Of a DNA stretch of 64,000 bases, positions 11,367-24,165 are shown one piece after another. Position numbers and translations under genes: made by a program. The stretch is from positions 20,100,611-20,164,610 of the forward strand of contig NC_080558.1 in assembly GCF_030253575.1 (NCBI RefSeq), read 5' to 3'. The stretch's first letter is position 1; every line of letters starts with the position of its first letter. Under the pieces are notes generated by a model. It saw only the letters and a program-made list of their open reading frames with translations, searched no databases and was not told where the DNA came from. This stretch comes from Rhododendron vialii. Lineage: Eukaryota; Streptophyta; Magnoliopsida; Ericales; Ericaceae.

Positions 11367-13646
11367 CAGTTTCTTTGTGGAGCGGACGATGTGCTTGGCA
11401 AGGACATCAAACATGTGGAATTGTTCCTTGTTTCAGGTAAGTAGGATGCCGGCTCTGTCACTATGTTAGCCAAATTGGTAGAAACAATGTGCGTAACCCT
11501 TTGACGCTTTTGCGCAGGCTCGGTCCCATTGGTAGAAACTGTTCCTTGTTCTGAGCAAGTACGATGTCGGCAACTGGCTGTGGTAAAAGAGGTTATCTGT
11601 TGTACAGATTGAAGACATTGTCGCTTTTGTGGAGGGTCTACTCGTAAGCGTTGCCCAAGGGGAATCGCAATGTATTGTTTTAATCTCATTTCTAGATCTC
11701 GTCGCACATGTTGGGCTAATGTTGCTTTAGATATAACATTATCATTGAGTGCCTATAATATGAGACTTGTTATAAAATCTTATAGGTTGTATGTTCATCA
11801 GTCACCGTTTCAAATCAGCATATATGTCACAATTTATATAACTTAAAAGTAAGAGTTTGATAATGGAAACATAATATCAATGACTTCTAATGTGAATGCT
11901 CAAAATTAACGAAATATTCGTCCGAAAGTACATTATCTTTGTGCATGATATGCACACAACATAACATTAGTTCTACATGATAGTCTACAAATACAGAAAA
12001 ATATGATATTCCAACAGGTTCTTTTCTTTTTTATGGAGTTTACTCAGTATGTATGGTAAGACAAACTTTAATAAATTTGCAAAGAGTCGTACCGTGGAAT
12101 TTTCATGTAGTGCATTTTGTTGTAGAGATTGCAAACATTGTAGCTTTTGTGGAGGGTCTACTCGTAAGCATTGTCCAAGGGGAATCGCAGTGCATTGTTG
12201 TAATCTATTTTCTCGATCTCGTCGGGCACGTTGGGCTAATGTTGCTCTCGATATAAAATTATCATTAATTGCCTATAATATAAGACTTGTTATGAAATCT
12301 TATAGGTGGTATGTTCATCGGTCCACAAATACAGCAAAATTATGATATTCAATCAGGTTCCATTTTTATAGAGTTTCAGTAAATTGTCAAAGAGTCGTAC
12401 CATGGAGTTTTCTTCACCCCTGTTTGCATATGTTCTAGTCTGTTGTCCCTTACCCATAGAGGTTCCCTTCGGTTTTTCCACAACTATTGCATCTGGCCTT
12501 CTTTTCTCCTATTGATAAATAGGTGACATGCATTCGTAATGTTTTAAAAATAAGAAAATAGATTTAGTTGGGGGACGTACCTGACGAATACGAATCTCCA
12601 GTTCATCATGGATTACAACTCCATTTCTATGATGAAGAAGATCAACCTAGAAATGGAAATTGAATAAAGAGGTTAAAAAAAGTTGCACCAAGAACTTATG
12701 GATTATAGGAAAAAAACTATAGATGACTTCTACTGTGATTAATCAAACCAAACATAATAATAATTTGGACAAACATTCAGCAGAGAGTCAATAGTATATA
12801 GTAAACTTCACATTCAATTCTCATTGGGTGTACTTGCTAAATCTCTTTAGGCAAGGGCAATTCCTAGTATATCTCTATGAAGACAAACATCGAGAAATGT
12901 AAGGAGAATCGTACAGAGGCATTTTCTTTTCTATTGTTCGAACATGTAGACTTTTGTTTCCCCTTGCCAATAGAGTTTGCCTTTCGTTTTTCCACAACTT
13001 TTGCTTCAACATTTCGTTCCTCCTTTAAACAAATAGGTATCATGCATTAAGAAATATCTAAAACATGATACAAAAAATATATGAATCTGGATGGAGTACT
13101 TCACAAATATAAACCGACTCAAACTTAAACCAATTTATTGTGGGCGTACTTGACGATTACGAAGTTCCAACTCATCGCGGATCACAACTCCACCATTTCT
13201 ATGTTGATGAAGTTCAACTTGCAAAGTGATTTGTGAGAGGTTAAAGAAGTTATATGAAGATGTAGACTTAATGAGAAAAGCATAAAGGCGGCTTGAATTG
13301 AATTTTTAACAAATAAATTACATATCCTGAAAGTAAAAGTTCAATTGAAAAGCACGAAGACTTGTACCAAGGCATTATCTTTCCGCTTGTCCGCACATGT
13401 AGCCTTTTGTTTTCCTTTTCCCATACGGTTTGCCTGTAGTTTTTCCGCAGCTATTGCTTGAGCCTTTCGTTTTTCCTTTCAGCGAACAGGTAACATGTAC
13501 ATAAGTAAGATGGGGGAAAACAATTTGAAGAAATGAACATGGATAAAAGACTCAATTGGTGGACTTACTTCACGAATATGAATGGCGTTGAGGTCTCACT
13601 CATCGCGTATCATAACCCCGACATTGTTTTTTTGGAGGAGTTCAAC
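11367..13646 (-). pseudogene. Amplified 5' exons of the Helitron protein (three exon types)
   Basis: Three small exon types recur with conserved splice sites. Type alpha (13569-13646, 13150-13217, 12581-12646; 78, 68 and 66 nt) encodes a segment such as GGVVIRDELELRNRQ. Type beta (13368-13476, 12915-13022, 12401-12508; 108-109 nt) encodes a basic 36-residue segment with KANSIGKGKQKSTC. Type gamma (about 12050-12272 and 11367-11752) shares about 200 nt and encodes RRDLEMRLKQY and RVDPPQKRQCLQ. Alpha and beta alternate three times, so a pair of about 450 bp has been tandemly duplicated. Acceptors (AG before GTTGA or GGA) and donors (GTACG, GTAAG, GTACA) are visible for most copies. Copy alpha-1 has an in-frame TGA. 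The function of this lysine/arginine-rich N-terminus is unknown to me. Confidence 0.65.
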
Positions 13647-14228
13647 CTATATACACAAAATTATTTGCGAGAATAAAGTCAGACCAAGAAGATGTCGACT
13701 TGCATAAGAAAAGAATTAAGGGAGCCTTCAATTACAGTTCTTTGCAAGTGTTTGTCTGCCTGTTCAATATGAGAAAAAGAACAAAGCATATGAGAATTCA
13801 TAGATAGATATGCCAAGCATGCTTAACTCGTAGTGGGACAAACGACTTACTTGACCGAAAATATTAATGTTATCCATGATTCTAGAGTTAGCTTAGACCT
13901 TGATAAGTCGCTACAGGTAGTACTGCATAAGTCGCTACAAGTAGTACTGCAAAACCTGTCAAGTTTCATACGTAAGCCAGTGACCCTTTAAAGATTCGTG
14001 CATGTGCCAATTATAATGTTAAATTAAGGTAGGACCATAAGTCAATTGAATTGGAAATATATGAAAAAACACTAATTCATGAGTAGTCCAATTATGGAGA
14101 AATATCTTCACTGACTTCAGGGAAATAGTGATTTTGAGAACCTTTACTTAAGATAGCAATAGTTAGAAACTTGTTGAATACTCATAGCTGAAAGATCATA
14201 CAATTAAACTACTAATAGCCGAGCATAC
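13647..14228. other. Unassigned DNA between Helitron exons and DCAF8 fragment
   Basis: No gene seen. A direct repeat containing ATAAGTCGCTACA and GTAGTACTGCA occurs twice at about 13897-13950. The Helitron 5' end should lie here or beyond, but I could not place it. Confidence 0.4.
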
Positions 14229-14612
<384 letters not shown>

Positions 14613-15196
14613 ATTTTTACTTTTTCTGTATTGAAGGGCATTACATGAGTGCCTCAACACAGATGTGGGCTAGCACTCACAACAATACTTTTGAAGAGAA
14701 AATAACTGTTGTTTCTGCTTTATCTACTTGTCAAGATGAAATGGGTACAGGATATCTTTTTGCTTTTCCATCTGAGCTATTTGACCGTTTACACCATTCA
14801 CAAGGTAAGATTGCATCAGCATTCTTGTTTTTAAGTCAGCTTTTATTGCATATAACCGGCCCTTTTTTCCCCCTGTTTGCTTTTTTCAAACAATGGCAGG
14901 CCTTTTTGATTAATACGTTTTGCTGGTAATGCTCAAGCTTTGAAGATGGTAACATGGATGACTGACTACTTCTAGAACCATGTGCACAATGTGATAGCAA
15001 AGCACAATATTGAAAGGCACTGACGATCGTCGAATGAGGAAACTGGTGGCATGGATGATGTTCTTAAAAGATTATATGCAATAACGGTGCGTAGAACACA
15101 TTACTGAATTTCCTTAGTTTTTTACCTTGGTTCTTTACCTGGTTAAATATAGTGAGATTTTCAGTTGGCTACTCTAATTATGAGGATCTCCTCTAA

Positions 15197-15290
15197 GCAT
15201 CCATGGTTTAATGGTTAAAGCGCCCAACTCATAATTGGAGAGTTCGTAGGTTCAACCTATTGGATGCATGCTAATGGGACCCTCCACAAA
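15197..15290 (+). pseudogene. trnI-CAU: Nuclear insert of plastid trnI-CAU (decayed tRNA)
   Basis: 15197-15268 matches plastid tRNA-Ile(CAU) closely: acceptor strand GCATCCATGG, anticodon region CGCCCAACTCATAATTGG, and a closing TGGATGC that pairs perfectly with the start. The T arm has lost bases (loop of five rather than seven) and the anticodon stem has lost a pair, so it is unlikely to be functional. The next 20 bases or so, including AATGGGACCCTCCA, also resemble the plastid flank as I remember it. It lies in an intron of the GH127 pseudogene. Confidence 0.75.
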
Positions 15291-17337
15291 TAGGAGCCCC
15301 CAAAACTGGCGTTCACATGGCTTTTGGAAATTCCATTGTGTACAACATGACCTTATGGCTTCCTTTTTAGCATTTAGGCAATTTGCAGAAGGAGTTAATT
15401 CGAATCTGCAACTCTGCAACAAATTTGACACCTGCTTTTACTCTAAGTATATTTGGTATGATAATGCCCTACATAGCCGTATTTTGTGCATTGAACAAAC
15501 TATTATCCTTTTTCAAGGTTAAGATGTACTTGAGTTTGGCAAATGCAACTCTATGGAGAATAGTGCATCAACAATTGTTGGATTTGGTTTGGAAGATCTT
15601 TTTTCTGTGGGTTTGTTTTTTTAATGGTGGTGGTATTCATTTTTTTGCTTTTCATTATAATGGTTTTCTTATTTGTAAAAAATAGGTGATACTTCTAAAG
15701 AATCAAAACTTTGATAGTCAATTATTGTAACTGTGTGTAGGGTGATTCCAAGCATTTATTGTTAGCTCATCTTTTTGATAAACCCTGCTCTCTAGGATTG
15801 CCTGCAATAAAGGTAATTGCCTTTTTCTATTGTTCGCGTTCCTGGTTTGTATTGAATCTACCCTTTTTTTACCTCTCTCAAACATGTTGTACCAAAAGAA
15901 GAAACGTTTTCATGAGCTGAGACCTTAGGCCATGCTAGGAAATATGAATTGTCCTACTGTATATTGAAGATACATCATTGAATTCTATTATTGGCTTCAC
16001 CCAAATATATTCATTTGGACATGCTCGTTTTGTTGTTCTTGGCAAATTGGGTATGAAGCAACTGTTGCTGGAACCTGTTTGTTGAACTAGAAGTGTTACC
16101 CTGAACCACCAGATGTGCCTCTACGTGGTTATGGGATATAATTGGTGAAGGGCTCGTAGGGCTCCAATGATGCTAGTAAGATACTTGAACTATATGGCAT
16201 AACATTAGTCAGTTAGTTATGGATTCCTGTCATAACTTAAAACTCGTACAAATATTGGCAATAAATGTCGAGTTGGATTTTAAGATGTCAAGGGTAATGT
16301 AAATTCCACATTTGGGGGACGAAAAAAGACCTTTGTTAAATGTGTGGTAAATCGATAGTTCACAATGAGTATTTGAGCAAACATTACATCAAAAGCAGGT
16401 AAGTATCCAATGTTTATATAGTGCTCCCATATGTTCCAGTGCGACTCTCAAGTAAATGTGCATTTTTTTCCCTCGATTATAGTAAAACCCATGTTAGCTC
16501 CTATTCCAAATACATTATTGCATAACTTCACTTATTACCTTGCAGGCTGATGATGTTTCTTATTTTCATGCCAATACTCATATACCAATTGTTATTGGAT
16601 CTCAAATGCATTATGAAGTTACTGGTGATTCACTTTATAAGGTAAACATCTATAATTTCTTTGCTCTGCTTTTCTATACTTGTATGAAGAACAAAGGTTG
16701 TCTTCTGAGACGATGTTTCTTACAGGTGAATAGATTTTACACTTTTCTTCTTTTTGTTCATTGTCTTCCGCTTATGGTAAAACCGGTTTTTACTTTTGTT
16801 GAAACTTTTTCCTTCTTTTCTTCTTTCTTTTTTGTATCTCCTGGCTCTGGGTAAATTATCTTCTTGCTATTTGGGAGATCTCCGAATCTATGTAATATGA
16901 GCATTAAGGGAAGAAAATAAATCCGATGTCTCTCTTCTTCAAATTAGTGTAAGAGCAAAGACAATCAAGCTCAAATTTGTTCACACATTCTACTGCATAA
17001 TTTGTTAACACATTATAACAATACTAACTTTCACCGATCAAAAAACTACAATAATAATTAGTGTAAGGATAATCAAAGTACTCATGCAACAACTAAGGCA
17101 ACCCTCATGTGCAAAGGCTTTTAAAAGGGCTAAGACATCTGCTTTGATGGTGATTCTTGGTGGCTTTAGTGGAAAAAGAGTCGTGGTGGATTTCATTTCC
17201 ATTACCTTACATTTTTTTCTCACTATTGTGAAATGAAAGGTCAAAGGTATTTGAAGTACCTAGGATATTTTACACATTTTATTTGATGTACATCTTATAA
17301 GTATCTAACATAGCTCCCCTAACATGGCCTATTTCAT

Positions 17338-17502
17338 AAACCTCTCCTCAACAACAACAACATAACATAAACCATCTAGTCCCCAATCATTGGGGGTATA
17401 GGCGGAGGATGATTGGAGACAGACCTAACCTTTGGCAATATATGCACAAAGTAGCTACTCTCAGAATACCACTGAAACAGTGGCCCCTTAAACCTCTCCT
17501 CA
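17338..17502 (-). mobile_element. Short CAA-tailed SINE (copy 2) with 13-bp target duplication
   Basis: The body 17351-17489 is related to copy 1 at 1478-1624 (shared blocks AGACAGACCTAACCTTTGGC, CAATATATG and the CAACAACAACA tail). It is bounded by the direct repeat AAACCTCTCCTCA at 17338-17350 and 17490-17502. Confidence 0.85.
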
Positions 17503-18178
17503 CAAATATTTAAAATATCCTAAGCATTTGTGCACCCATTTTCCACAGAATTTTCCCAAATGTGGCAATGGTGGAAATAAAATTGATCAATCTCCTTTGA
17601 GAGTGTATGTGCAGTAGTGTCTTGCTGAAGCTTTTTGTAAGGACCCGTATTTTTTTTAGATATTATTTAAAAGTTTCATAAATGTTAGAAATTGAAGAAA
17701 ATGTGAAATTTATTGAGTTTGTTTTGTTTTATTTGGGGTCAACGTGTTAGGATTGATATTTGAGGGAGTGCAAGTGTGATTTGTGGGGGTGCTAGTATAT
17801 AAGTGTAAGTGTGTGTGTAGGAGAACAAAATTCTCCCATCTCACTCTCTCTCTATCTCCCGATCTCTCCCTCTCCAACACTCAAAACTCCAACCCTCACT
17901 CAAAACCCATGGCAAATAACCTCCAATCCTTCATCCATTCACGTTGTTGAGCTCAAAATTTCGTGGTTTCGCTCGGAGGAGGAGATTCGGTTGATTTTGA
18001 AGTTTTCGGAGTCTAGGGCTTGATCAATCGCTTGGGTTTCGACCACATGAGGTAGGAATTTCTTACTCTTGTTATGAGTTTACGTGATGATTATGTGCCT
18101 AAATTGTGCCTTAGTTTGTTGGGTTTTGAGTTTGTGCTCGTTCTTGGTTTTCTGCAAAATCGCCCGCTGTATTGCATT

Positions 18179-18342
18179 GGTACCAATACCAACTTTTTGA
18201 GGTACCGATACCTTAGTACCAATACCTATTTTTTGAGGTACCAAATACCTACTTTTTGAGGTATTGGTACCTTGACTCTAATTGCTCACTGGATTGGTTT
18301 GGTACCAATACCTACTTTTTGAGGTATTGGTACCAATGATTC
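18179..18342. repeat. Tandem array with GGTACC-type palindromes in solo LTR 1
   Basis: Four to five degenerate units of about 30-40 bp built from TGGTACCAATACC and CTTTTTGAGGTA. The array follows AAATCGCCC, the same context in which solo LTR 3 carries a different palindromic array. Confidence 0.8.
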
Positions 18343-18764
18343 GTTTATTGTTCTAATCCTTTCGATACTCGTTAAAGGTAATCTTAGTATCGTCGTAAAT
18401 GAAAAATGAACCGTAAGGTTGTTTAGGTGTACCGTAGGTTATATGAGGCGTTGTGGTGAGTGTGATGGGTAGTTGTGAGTTTGGCTAGTGATCCAAAAGG
18501 GTAATATAGTAACTCGTATCCTTGTGATTTCATCTTGTTGATCACCCTAAACTCCTTGGGCTCTCGTTTTATGAGATTCTAGTAAAGTGGCTAGTGGTTA
18601 GAGAGTCGTAAAGTTACTTATGAGTTCAGTATGTTGTGTAGGTTATGGTGATGTACTTAATGGAAATGTGTGTGCTTATTTATTTGTTGGTGTATGTGAC
18701 GGTTGATGATTTGTAGCATAATGAGATATGAATGACTATTTGAAGTTACGGACACAACGAAAAC

Positions 18765-18901
18765 TTGACACTACGGTTATCACCACTCGGTGGTGAGACG
18801 ACCGGAATTGACACTACGGGTATCACCATGGACATTCGGTGAGACGACCGGACCATGAAAATGAACGGGTATCACCATAGACATTCGTTGAGATGACCGG
18901 A
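18765..18901. repeat. Tandem array with GAGACGACCGG units in solo LTR 1
   Basis: Three imperfect units containing GGTATCACCA, ACATTCGGTGAGACGACCGG and variants. Solo LTRs 2 and 3 have different tandem arrays in the corresponding middle part. Confidence 0.8.
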
Positions 18902-20201
18902 AACGAGCGATACATGCGAAAACCTTGGATGTTATGAAATGAGATTATCGCAAAAAGAAAGAAAGATTGGTTTTTGCTAAATTGGATTGTTTAAAAGGGA
19001 AAAGGATTTTTCTATTGAAAATCCTCCAGCTATTCTTGAGCGAATCAACGGTTTCCGGTATTCGTGCACAGAATCAACGGACTCCGGCTATTCAAGCTCG
19101 AATCAGCAGAGTTTGACCACTATAGGTCATGTATTTCCATACATTACACCTATTTGGAAACAAAGGAGATTTGTTGATGAAACAAGGAATGCATGTGAAA
19201 GATTGTGAAATGAGAAAGAATGTGGGAACATACCTGATGTGATGAAACGGTTGAGAAATCAAATGTTGATTATTTGTGATTGATGTGGGAACGTTTGTGG
19301 CACTAGTGTGGCGTGTGAGATGATAGGTGTTGCATATAGGATTGTCTAGAATCCTTTAGCCATAGTGAGTTGTTTGTTGATAACCATATAAGTCTTGGGC
19401 ATATCTGTCTATATTCATTCACTTTAGATGCATAACTCGGCATATTTTCTTATAATCTGTGTATAGATTTCTCTACTGGGCTAGTGTAGCTCAACCTATC
19501 ATTTTCAGGTACATTGCAGGTCATTGTCGTGAAGTGCTTGGAGTGCATGCTAATGTTGTTGTTTAAAGCTATTTTTGGAAGCACTTGTCTATTTTTTTGT
19601 AAACTAAACTGTATTGTATTGTACATCTTTTGTGGAACTCTAAAATTTATTGGGCATGTTTGTGGATTTGAGGATCGAACTACCTTTTGGGTTATTAATT
19701 GTAACTCTGGTGAGGATTTTAATTATCAAATGTTATTATTATTTGTGTTGAAAATCGAGGACGTGACACTTTTATACTTGCTGAACGACATCACTAGTGG
19801 AAAGTGGCAATGATATTTTTTCCAGGAAATAGGGACCTCCTTCATGGATGTTGTTAATTCTTCCCACAGCAATGCAACAGGGGGCACATCAGTCGGCGAA
19901 TTTTGGTATGATGTTTGAACCTATAATCGTAGATCTTACCTAAGAGTAAGCTCTTTTCCCCTAATATTAGACTGCCATCATCGGAGAGAATATACATGTA
20001 ACCACTGAAATGTATGCTTGCCCACCTAATTGGTGGTTCCCCTTAATGCCCTTTTTGATCCTATGGTGTAGTACTTTTCTCCCTCATGCTATGTGCAAGT
20101 CAGACCCAAAGTGACTAGCAAGCACTCTAGCAACTGAAAATGAAGAGTCTTGTACAACTTATAACATGCTATTGGTATGTCGATGACTATTTAGAAAGTT
20201 G

Positions 20202-20759
20202 GGGCTGATTGGGCTAGTAGTGGAAAATAGATTTTAGTTTGTGTGACTCGCTACATTATATTACAATAATGTGCCAAATGTGGGGAACGCTTACTTCCAG
20301 ATGTAGATATCACGATGACTTGGTTTGGTATGGTTAGGTGACAAGAGAGGTGGTGGCGAGAAGGGTCAAGGTTTTTACGTAGTTGGAAAACCCCTTGGAA
20401 TATTTGGGTTGGTATCTTAGCAAGGCCATATTTATGACCATGAAACAAATCCTGCTTGGTTTGATTTTTTTTTGGAAGTGCTAAAATCCTACTTAGTATG
20501 GTATTTTTGGAAGTGTGTTAACCTTCCACAAGGAGAGTCAGAACCTCCCCTATCTCGTTCAATGGGAGATACCGGAATCTGGGATAGGCAATCTTTGCTT
20601 CAACGCATGATCGTTGACTCCTGAAAGACCTCACTGATATAAGAAAATTGTTCCAAAGACCCGAAGTAAAATTAGGAACATTGCCCTTTATCATGACCAA
20701 ATGTGACCTAATCCTTTTAGAACGTGCTTGGATTTAACTCATAAATAAATCTTCAATTC

Positions 20760-20790
<31 letters not shown>

Positions 20791-23700
20791 TCTCTCTCTC
20801 TCTCCACACACACACAGACACAAAAAAAAACCTGGCTGTGCCCTTGGGTTTTGGTTGTTAGAAGTTAAAGATCTTGACAAAAGAGAGTTGATGTCAATCT
20901 ATGTCCAACTTTGGTGTTGCATACACTTCTCTGTTAGTGGGACTGCTATCAGCCATTGACTAGACTTCTCCATTACATAATATTACTCGTGTATTCAAGC
21001 ATTGCACTGAGATTCTATCTAAGGCTTTTTTTCATGCTAGAAGTTGCAAAACATATTTATTTATGATGATTCCGAATGCTACCATAGGAAGTAAGAAATA
21101 AGGAATTGTGTGAGATATCTTTTCGTAAATGTGGACACCATTACAAGGTTATTTAATGAGAGTCCAGGACACAAGAACTAACATTATTTTTGTCATAGAA
21201 CAGATTCTTTGAAACATCTCGAATCATTTGATAGCCTTGTGAAATACAGAGACCATGCCATGCATATTTGCATATAATGTTTGCATGAGTCATGCCACCA
21301 GAGTTTTTAGTGGACAAATCATATAGTTTTTAGTGGACAAATCATATATTTTTGAACATCAAATTGATTTCTAGGGGAACCAAAAGAAGTGCCTGAAGCC
21401 TCATAACTCTTTCTTTCTTTCTTTCTTTTGTATTGTTTTCCAAGCATACATTTCACTTTCTTTTTTCCTTTTGTTCCATATTGTTTGAGGACACAAAAAC
21501 TTTAGTACATAATACACACACTAAGTAGCAATCTAGTGGACTAAAACTTCTTTCCTCTTCTAACGAGGTTCTTTGTCTCTAGATGCTGTTGAACCAAATG
21601 AATCTTGGTTGTTGTTATAGAAGAAATACTTGTCTATTTTCTTTTCCAGCCAAATTGTGCCACATTGTTGTATGTTTGACTAGTCTCGGGGTAAAGAGGA
21701 CTTGGGTTGCAAGTTTAGATTCTCAAGTTAAGAAGTGCCAATGATAAAAATGATGTAGTCTTGCGAAGGTCGATTCATGCTAAAAATAGCCTTTTGGGTT
21801 CCATTGTCAAAGATGTATAACGAGAAGTAATGTATGCATTAAACAAATATAAGAGCTCCTTGTCTTGCCAACCATTACAGTTGCTTTGAACTTCCAGGTG
21901 GATCCCCAAAATAGATTCCTTTCATAAAATGACATCTGATGACACACATGCACGCACATTAGAACTTTTGGAATCGAATCCTTACTTTGGGGAAGAAGAT
22001 CATCGAAGGTGCTTAAGGATTGTCTCCCGATGAGCAGAATAGGTAATGGATGAGATAAGGTTGGTAAATTGCAAAACATGACCAAAAACACATTGGTGTA
22101 GTAGGGAGGATACATTTTCACATTCCTTTGTCTTTGTTAAAAAAATCACATTTGTAAGTATTGTATTAAATTTTTGTGTATTCGTCTAGACGAGAGACAT
22201 TGGAAAAGCAAAAAATTATGAGCAAAACTCATAATTTTTTTAAATAAATATGAAATTATCTGTCAGGAAACATTTGCTTTGGCTATATCACCAAACACAC
22301 CCCACAAAAAATCCCACACAAATCCTTACAAAAATGACGTCCCATCCCACAAAACTTCATCTGCTACTGAGGCAGAGGATACTTTAGCTAAAGAACTAGC
22401 TAAGTCTACAAAAAATATAACCTAAAGAACTAGCAAAGTCAACAAAAAACATAAGCAGGTCTTGGACGAAAACTTGAACTACAGGAGTTTTACAAATGTA
22501 GCATACTGAAAGGAGAACCATATTACTTGCGGTTTTTACTGAACCACGTGGGCCCAAAATTTTATATTAACTTGCGGACGGTTAATGATCAAACTAACTA
22601 TACATCTTAGGTTTCTTTGCTCTTCAGCATACCATATTTCGTGAAAACATACTAAACTTACAATACATCTTATGATAGATTTTCTTGTTTAACTATTATG
22701 GTTAAACATTGGATGCACTCAATATTTGGAGAAGCATTGCTTCCCTCCTATAATGAATTGTTATGGGTACTATTAAGCTGCATATATCGGTGAACCGATT
22801 TTAAGCTTTACTTTTCAAGTTTCTCTCTTCTCTCAGTTGTGTGGTAATATATTATTTTGTGAAGCTTCATTTTATCTATAATTCAACTTGAAAGTCATAC
22901 AACCATATTAATGCTCTAAGCAACTAATTATTAACCTACAAATGCAAATTGTTTGCTTTCTTGTTACATCATATGTATAGATTATAATCAAATCCTTAAA
23001 AATTGCAACTATATTGTGTTACCAATTCTTACTTACATAAACATTCATAACAAAACCAAAGAATAAAAACTATTTGTGGAATCGGAGATATTTCATGTGC
23101 AAAAGTAAATGCAAGCCACGAGCCTTTAGGAACTTAAATGTCTCTGCTTGCACAGTTTTTATATATGGTACTTATTTTATCTAGGACTAACAAATGTGCC
23201 ATTAGATATGCAATTTGATTTGGTTGTTTTGTAATTGGGAGCTTCGGTTTGTTAGCAGAATTATGGCTTTCATATGTGTTATGCATATATTTTGTTTGAA
23301 GAACACGCAATACTGTTACACATTGTACCCCAAAATACTTATAGAAAATCCGCCAACTTGATTAATTGGTGATTTTGACTAATGTGAGAATACCTAATTA
23401 CTTCTTAGACCCTAAAATCTTGCCATTGGGGGTCCCCTAAAATCTAGGCGTGGGGGTCCGCTTAGGTCAACTTGTGACTTTCAGTGAATTTAGGTGGATT
23501 TAGATGGGTATTATAGTCTTCGTAACGATCCTATATGTACCTGACTTTTTCTATCAGCCTTTGGTTTGTAATTTTAGGGTAATAGTGTCATTTTGTTGTC
23601 TACCTTTTAATGAAGATGAGATGCAATAAAATATCTGATTAGGGATTATTCACCTACATAAAGCAAAAGATAGTCATGTTTCAAGCACGGTTAGTTGCAG

Positions 23701-23830
23701 TTCACCTATTAAGTTATTCGCCATCATTGCAATTATTTATGCTGATGAATTGATTAATTATTTCAAGCATGGTAGTGGACGAGGGGGAGGTTAAGGGCTA
23801 GAGGGGATGGTGGTTGTTGCCCATGGATGG
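20202..23830. other. Unassigned AT-rich DNA after the GH127 pseudogene
   Basis: No supportable gene. It contains a CT microsatellite (20760-20807), a TTTC run (about 21408-21428), a fragment of the foldback family near 22170-22250 and a tandem duplication of about 35 bp near 22387-22455. Confidence 0.45.
20760..20807. repeat. CT microsatellite
   Basis: An almost pure (TC)n run interrupted once by CCC, followed by CACACACAC. Confidence 0.95.
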
Positions 23831-23834
23831 TGGG

Positions 23835-24165
23835 TAGGGTGTAAATGAGCCAAGCCCAACCGAGCTTCGGCGAGCTCGAGCTTGGCTCATTTACTAAATG
23901 AGCCAAAAACTCGAGTTCGAGCTCGGCTCGAGCCCTTAACGAGCCGAGCTTAGTCATTTACTAAACGAGCCTCTTTAATCTAGCCGAGCCTCTCTTAACG
24001 AGCCAAGCTTTAGTCGAACGAGCCGAGAGCTCGGCTTGTTTATTAAACGAGCCAAAAACTCAAGCTCGAGCTCAGCTCAGCTCATTTACTAAATGAGCCA
24101 AGTGGATTCGAGCTTTAACGAGTCGAACTGAGTTGAGCTCGCAAGCTACTCGATTCGTTTACTTG
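23835..24165. repeat. GAGCTCGAGC-rich element, hAT-like non-autonomous repeat
   Basis: The left end GGGTGTAAATGAGCCAAGCC and dense internal repeats of GAGCTCGAGCTTGGCTC and AACGAGCC are typical of a common plant hAT-like repeat. The right end is decayed and no target duplication is clear. A fainter relative lies near 42055-42190. Confidence 0.5.

Larger units (their letters stand above)
5234..13646 (-). mobile_element. Decayed autonomous-type Helitron; 3' end exact, 5' end not found
   Basis: Read on the minus strand, the element ends in CTAG at 5237-5234, directly followed by a host T (plus-strand A at 5233), as expected for insertion between A and T. A 5-bp hairpin (GTGCC, loop, GGCAC; 5246-5259) lies 8 nt inside the terminus. 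Upstream in transcription order are a RepHel coding region (7031-11345) and a set of small repeated exons (11367-13646). The 5' TC terminus could not be identified, so the true element may extend past 13646 and could include the DCAF8 fragment at 14229-14612. Stops and a frameshift in the RepHel gene make it inactive. Confidence 0.85.
17636..19768 (+). mobile_element. Solo-LTR-like element 1 (2,133 bp, TSD CTTTT)
   Basis: It starts TGTAAGGACCCGTATTTT and ends AAAATCGAGGACGTGACA, with CTTTT on both sides (17631-17635 and 19769-19773). TG...CA ends plus a 5-bp duplication indicate an LTR left by recombination. A TATA box (about 17797) is followed by a CT-rich leader, as in an LTR promoter. No coding region is recognised. 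Its ends match the elements at 31788 and 38168. It is inserted in an intron of the GH127 pseudogene. Confidence 0.85.
14626..20201 (+). pseudogene. DUF1680/GH127 (beta-L-arabinofuranosidase-like) pseudogene with introns
   Basis: Six exon remnants in correct order: 14626-14804 (GHYMSASTQMWAST, SALSTCQDEMGTGYL, FPSELFDR), 14900-15086 (many stops; NEETGGMNDVL still readable), 15741-15812 (GDSKHLLLAHLFDKPCSLGL), 16546-16641 (HANTHIPIVIGSQMHYEVTG), 19826-19905 (IGTSFMDVVNSSHS, ATGGTSVGEFW) and about 20099-20201 (STLATENEESCTTYNML). This is the catalytic-domain region of plant DUF1680 proteins, cell-wall or secretory glycosidases. Introns are kept, so it is not a processed copy. Damage: a deletion with frameshift after FPSELFDR, several stops in exon 2, a TGA near the start of the last exon and a damaged acceptor there. 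The N-terminal part (including any signal peptide) and the C-terminus are absent. A SINE and solo LTR 1 sit in the intron between 16641 and 19826. Confidence 0.85.

Noticed and set aside
12838-12867. Helitron-like 3' end in plus orientation (hairpin, then GGCAATTCCTAG and T)
   Set aside because: It lies in an intron of the minus-strand Helitron gene and no matching 5' end or insertion relative to neighbouring repeats could be shown; possibly coincidence or a tiny fragment.
15197-15268. Functional tRNA gene
   Set aside because: T loop is shortened and the anticodon stem is damaged; best explained as plastid DNA debris.
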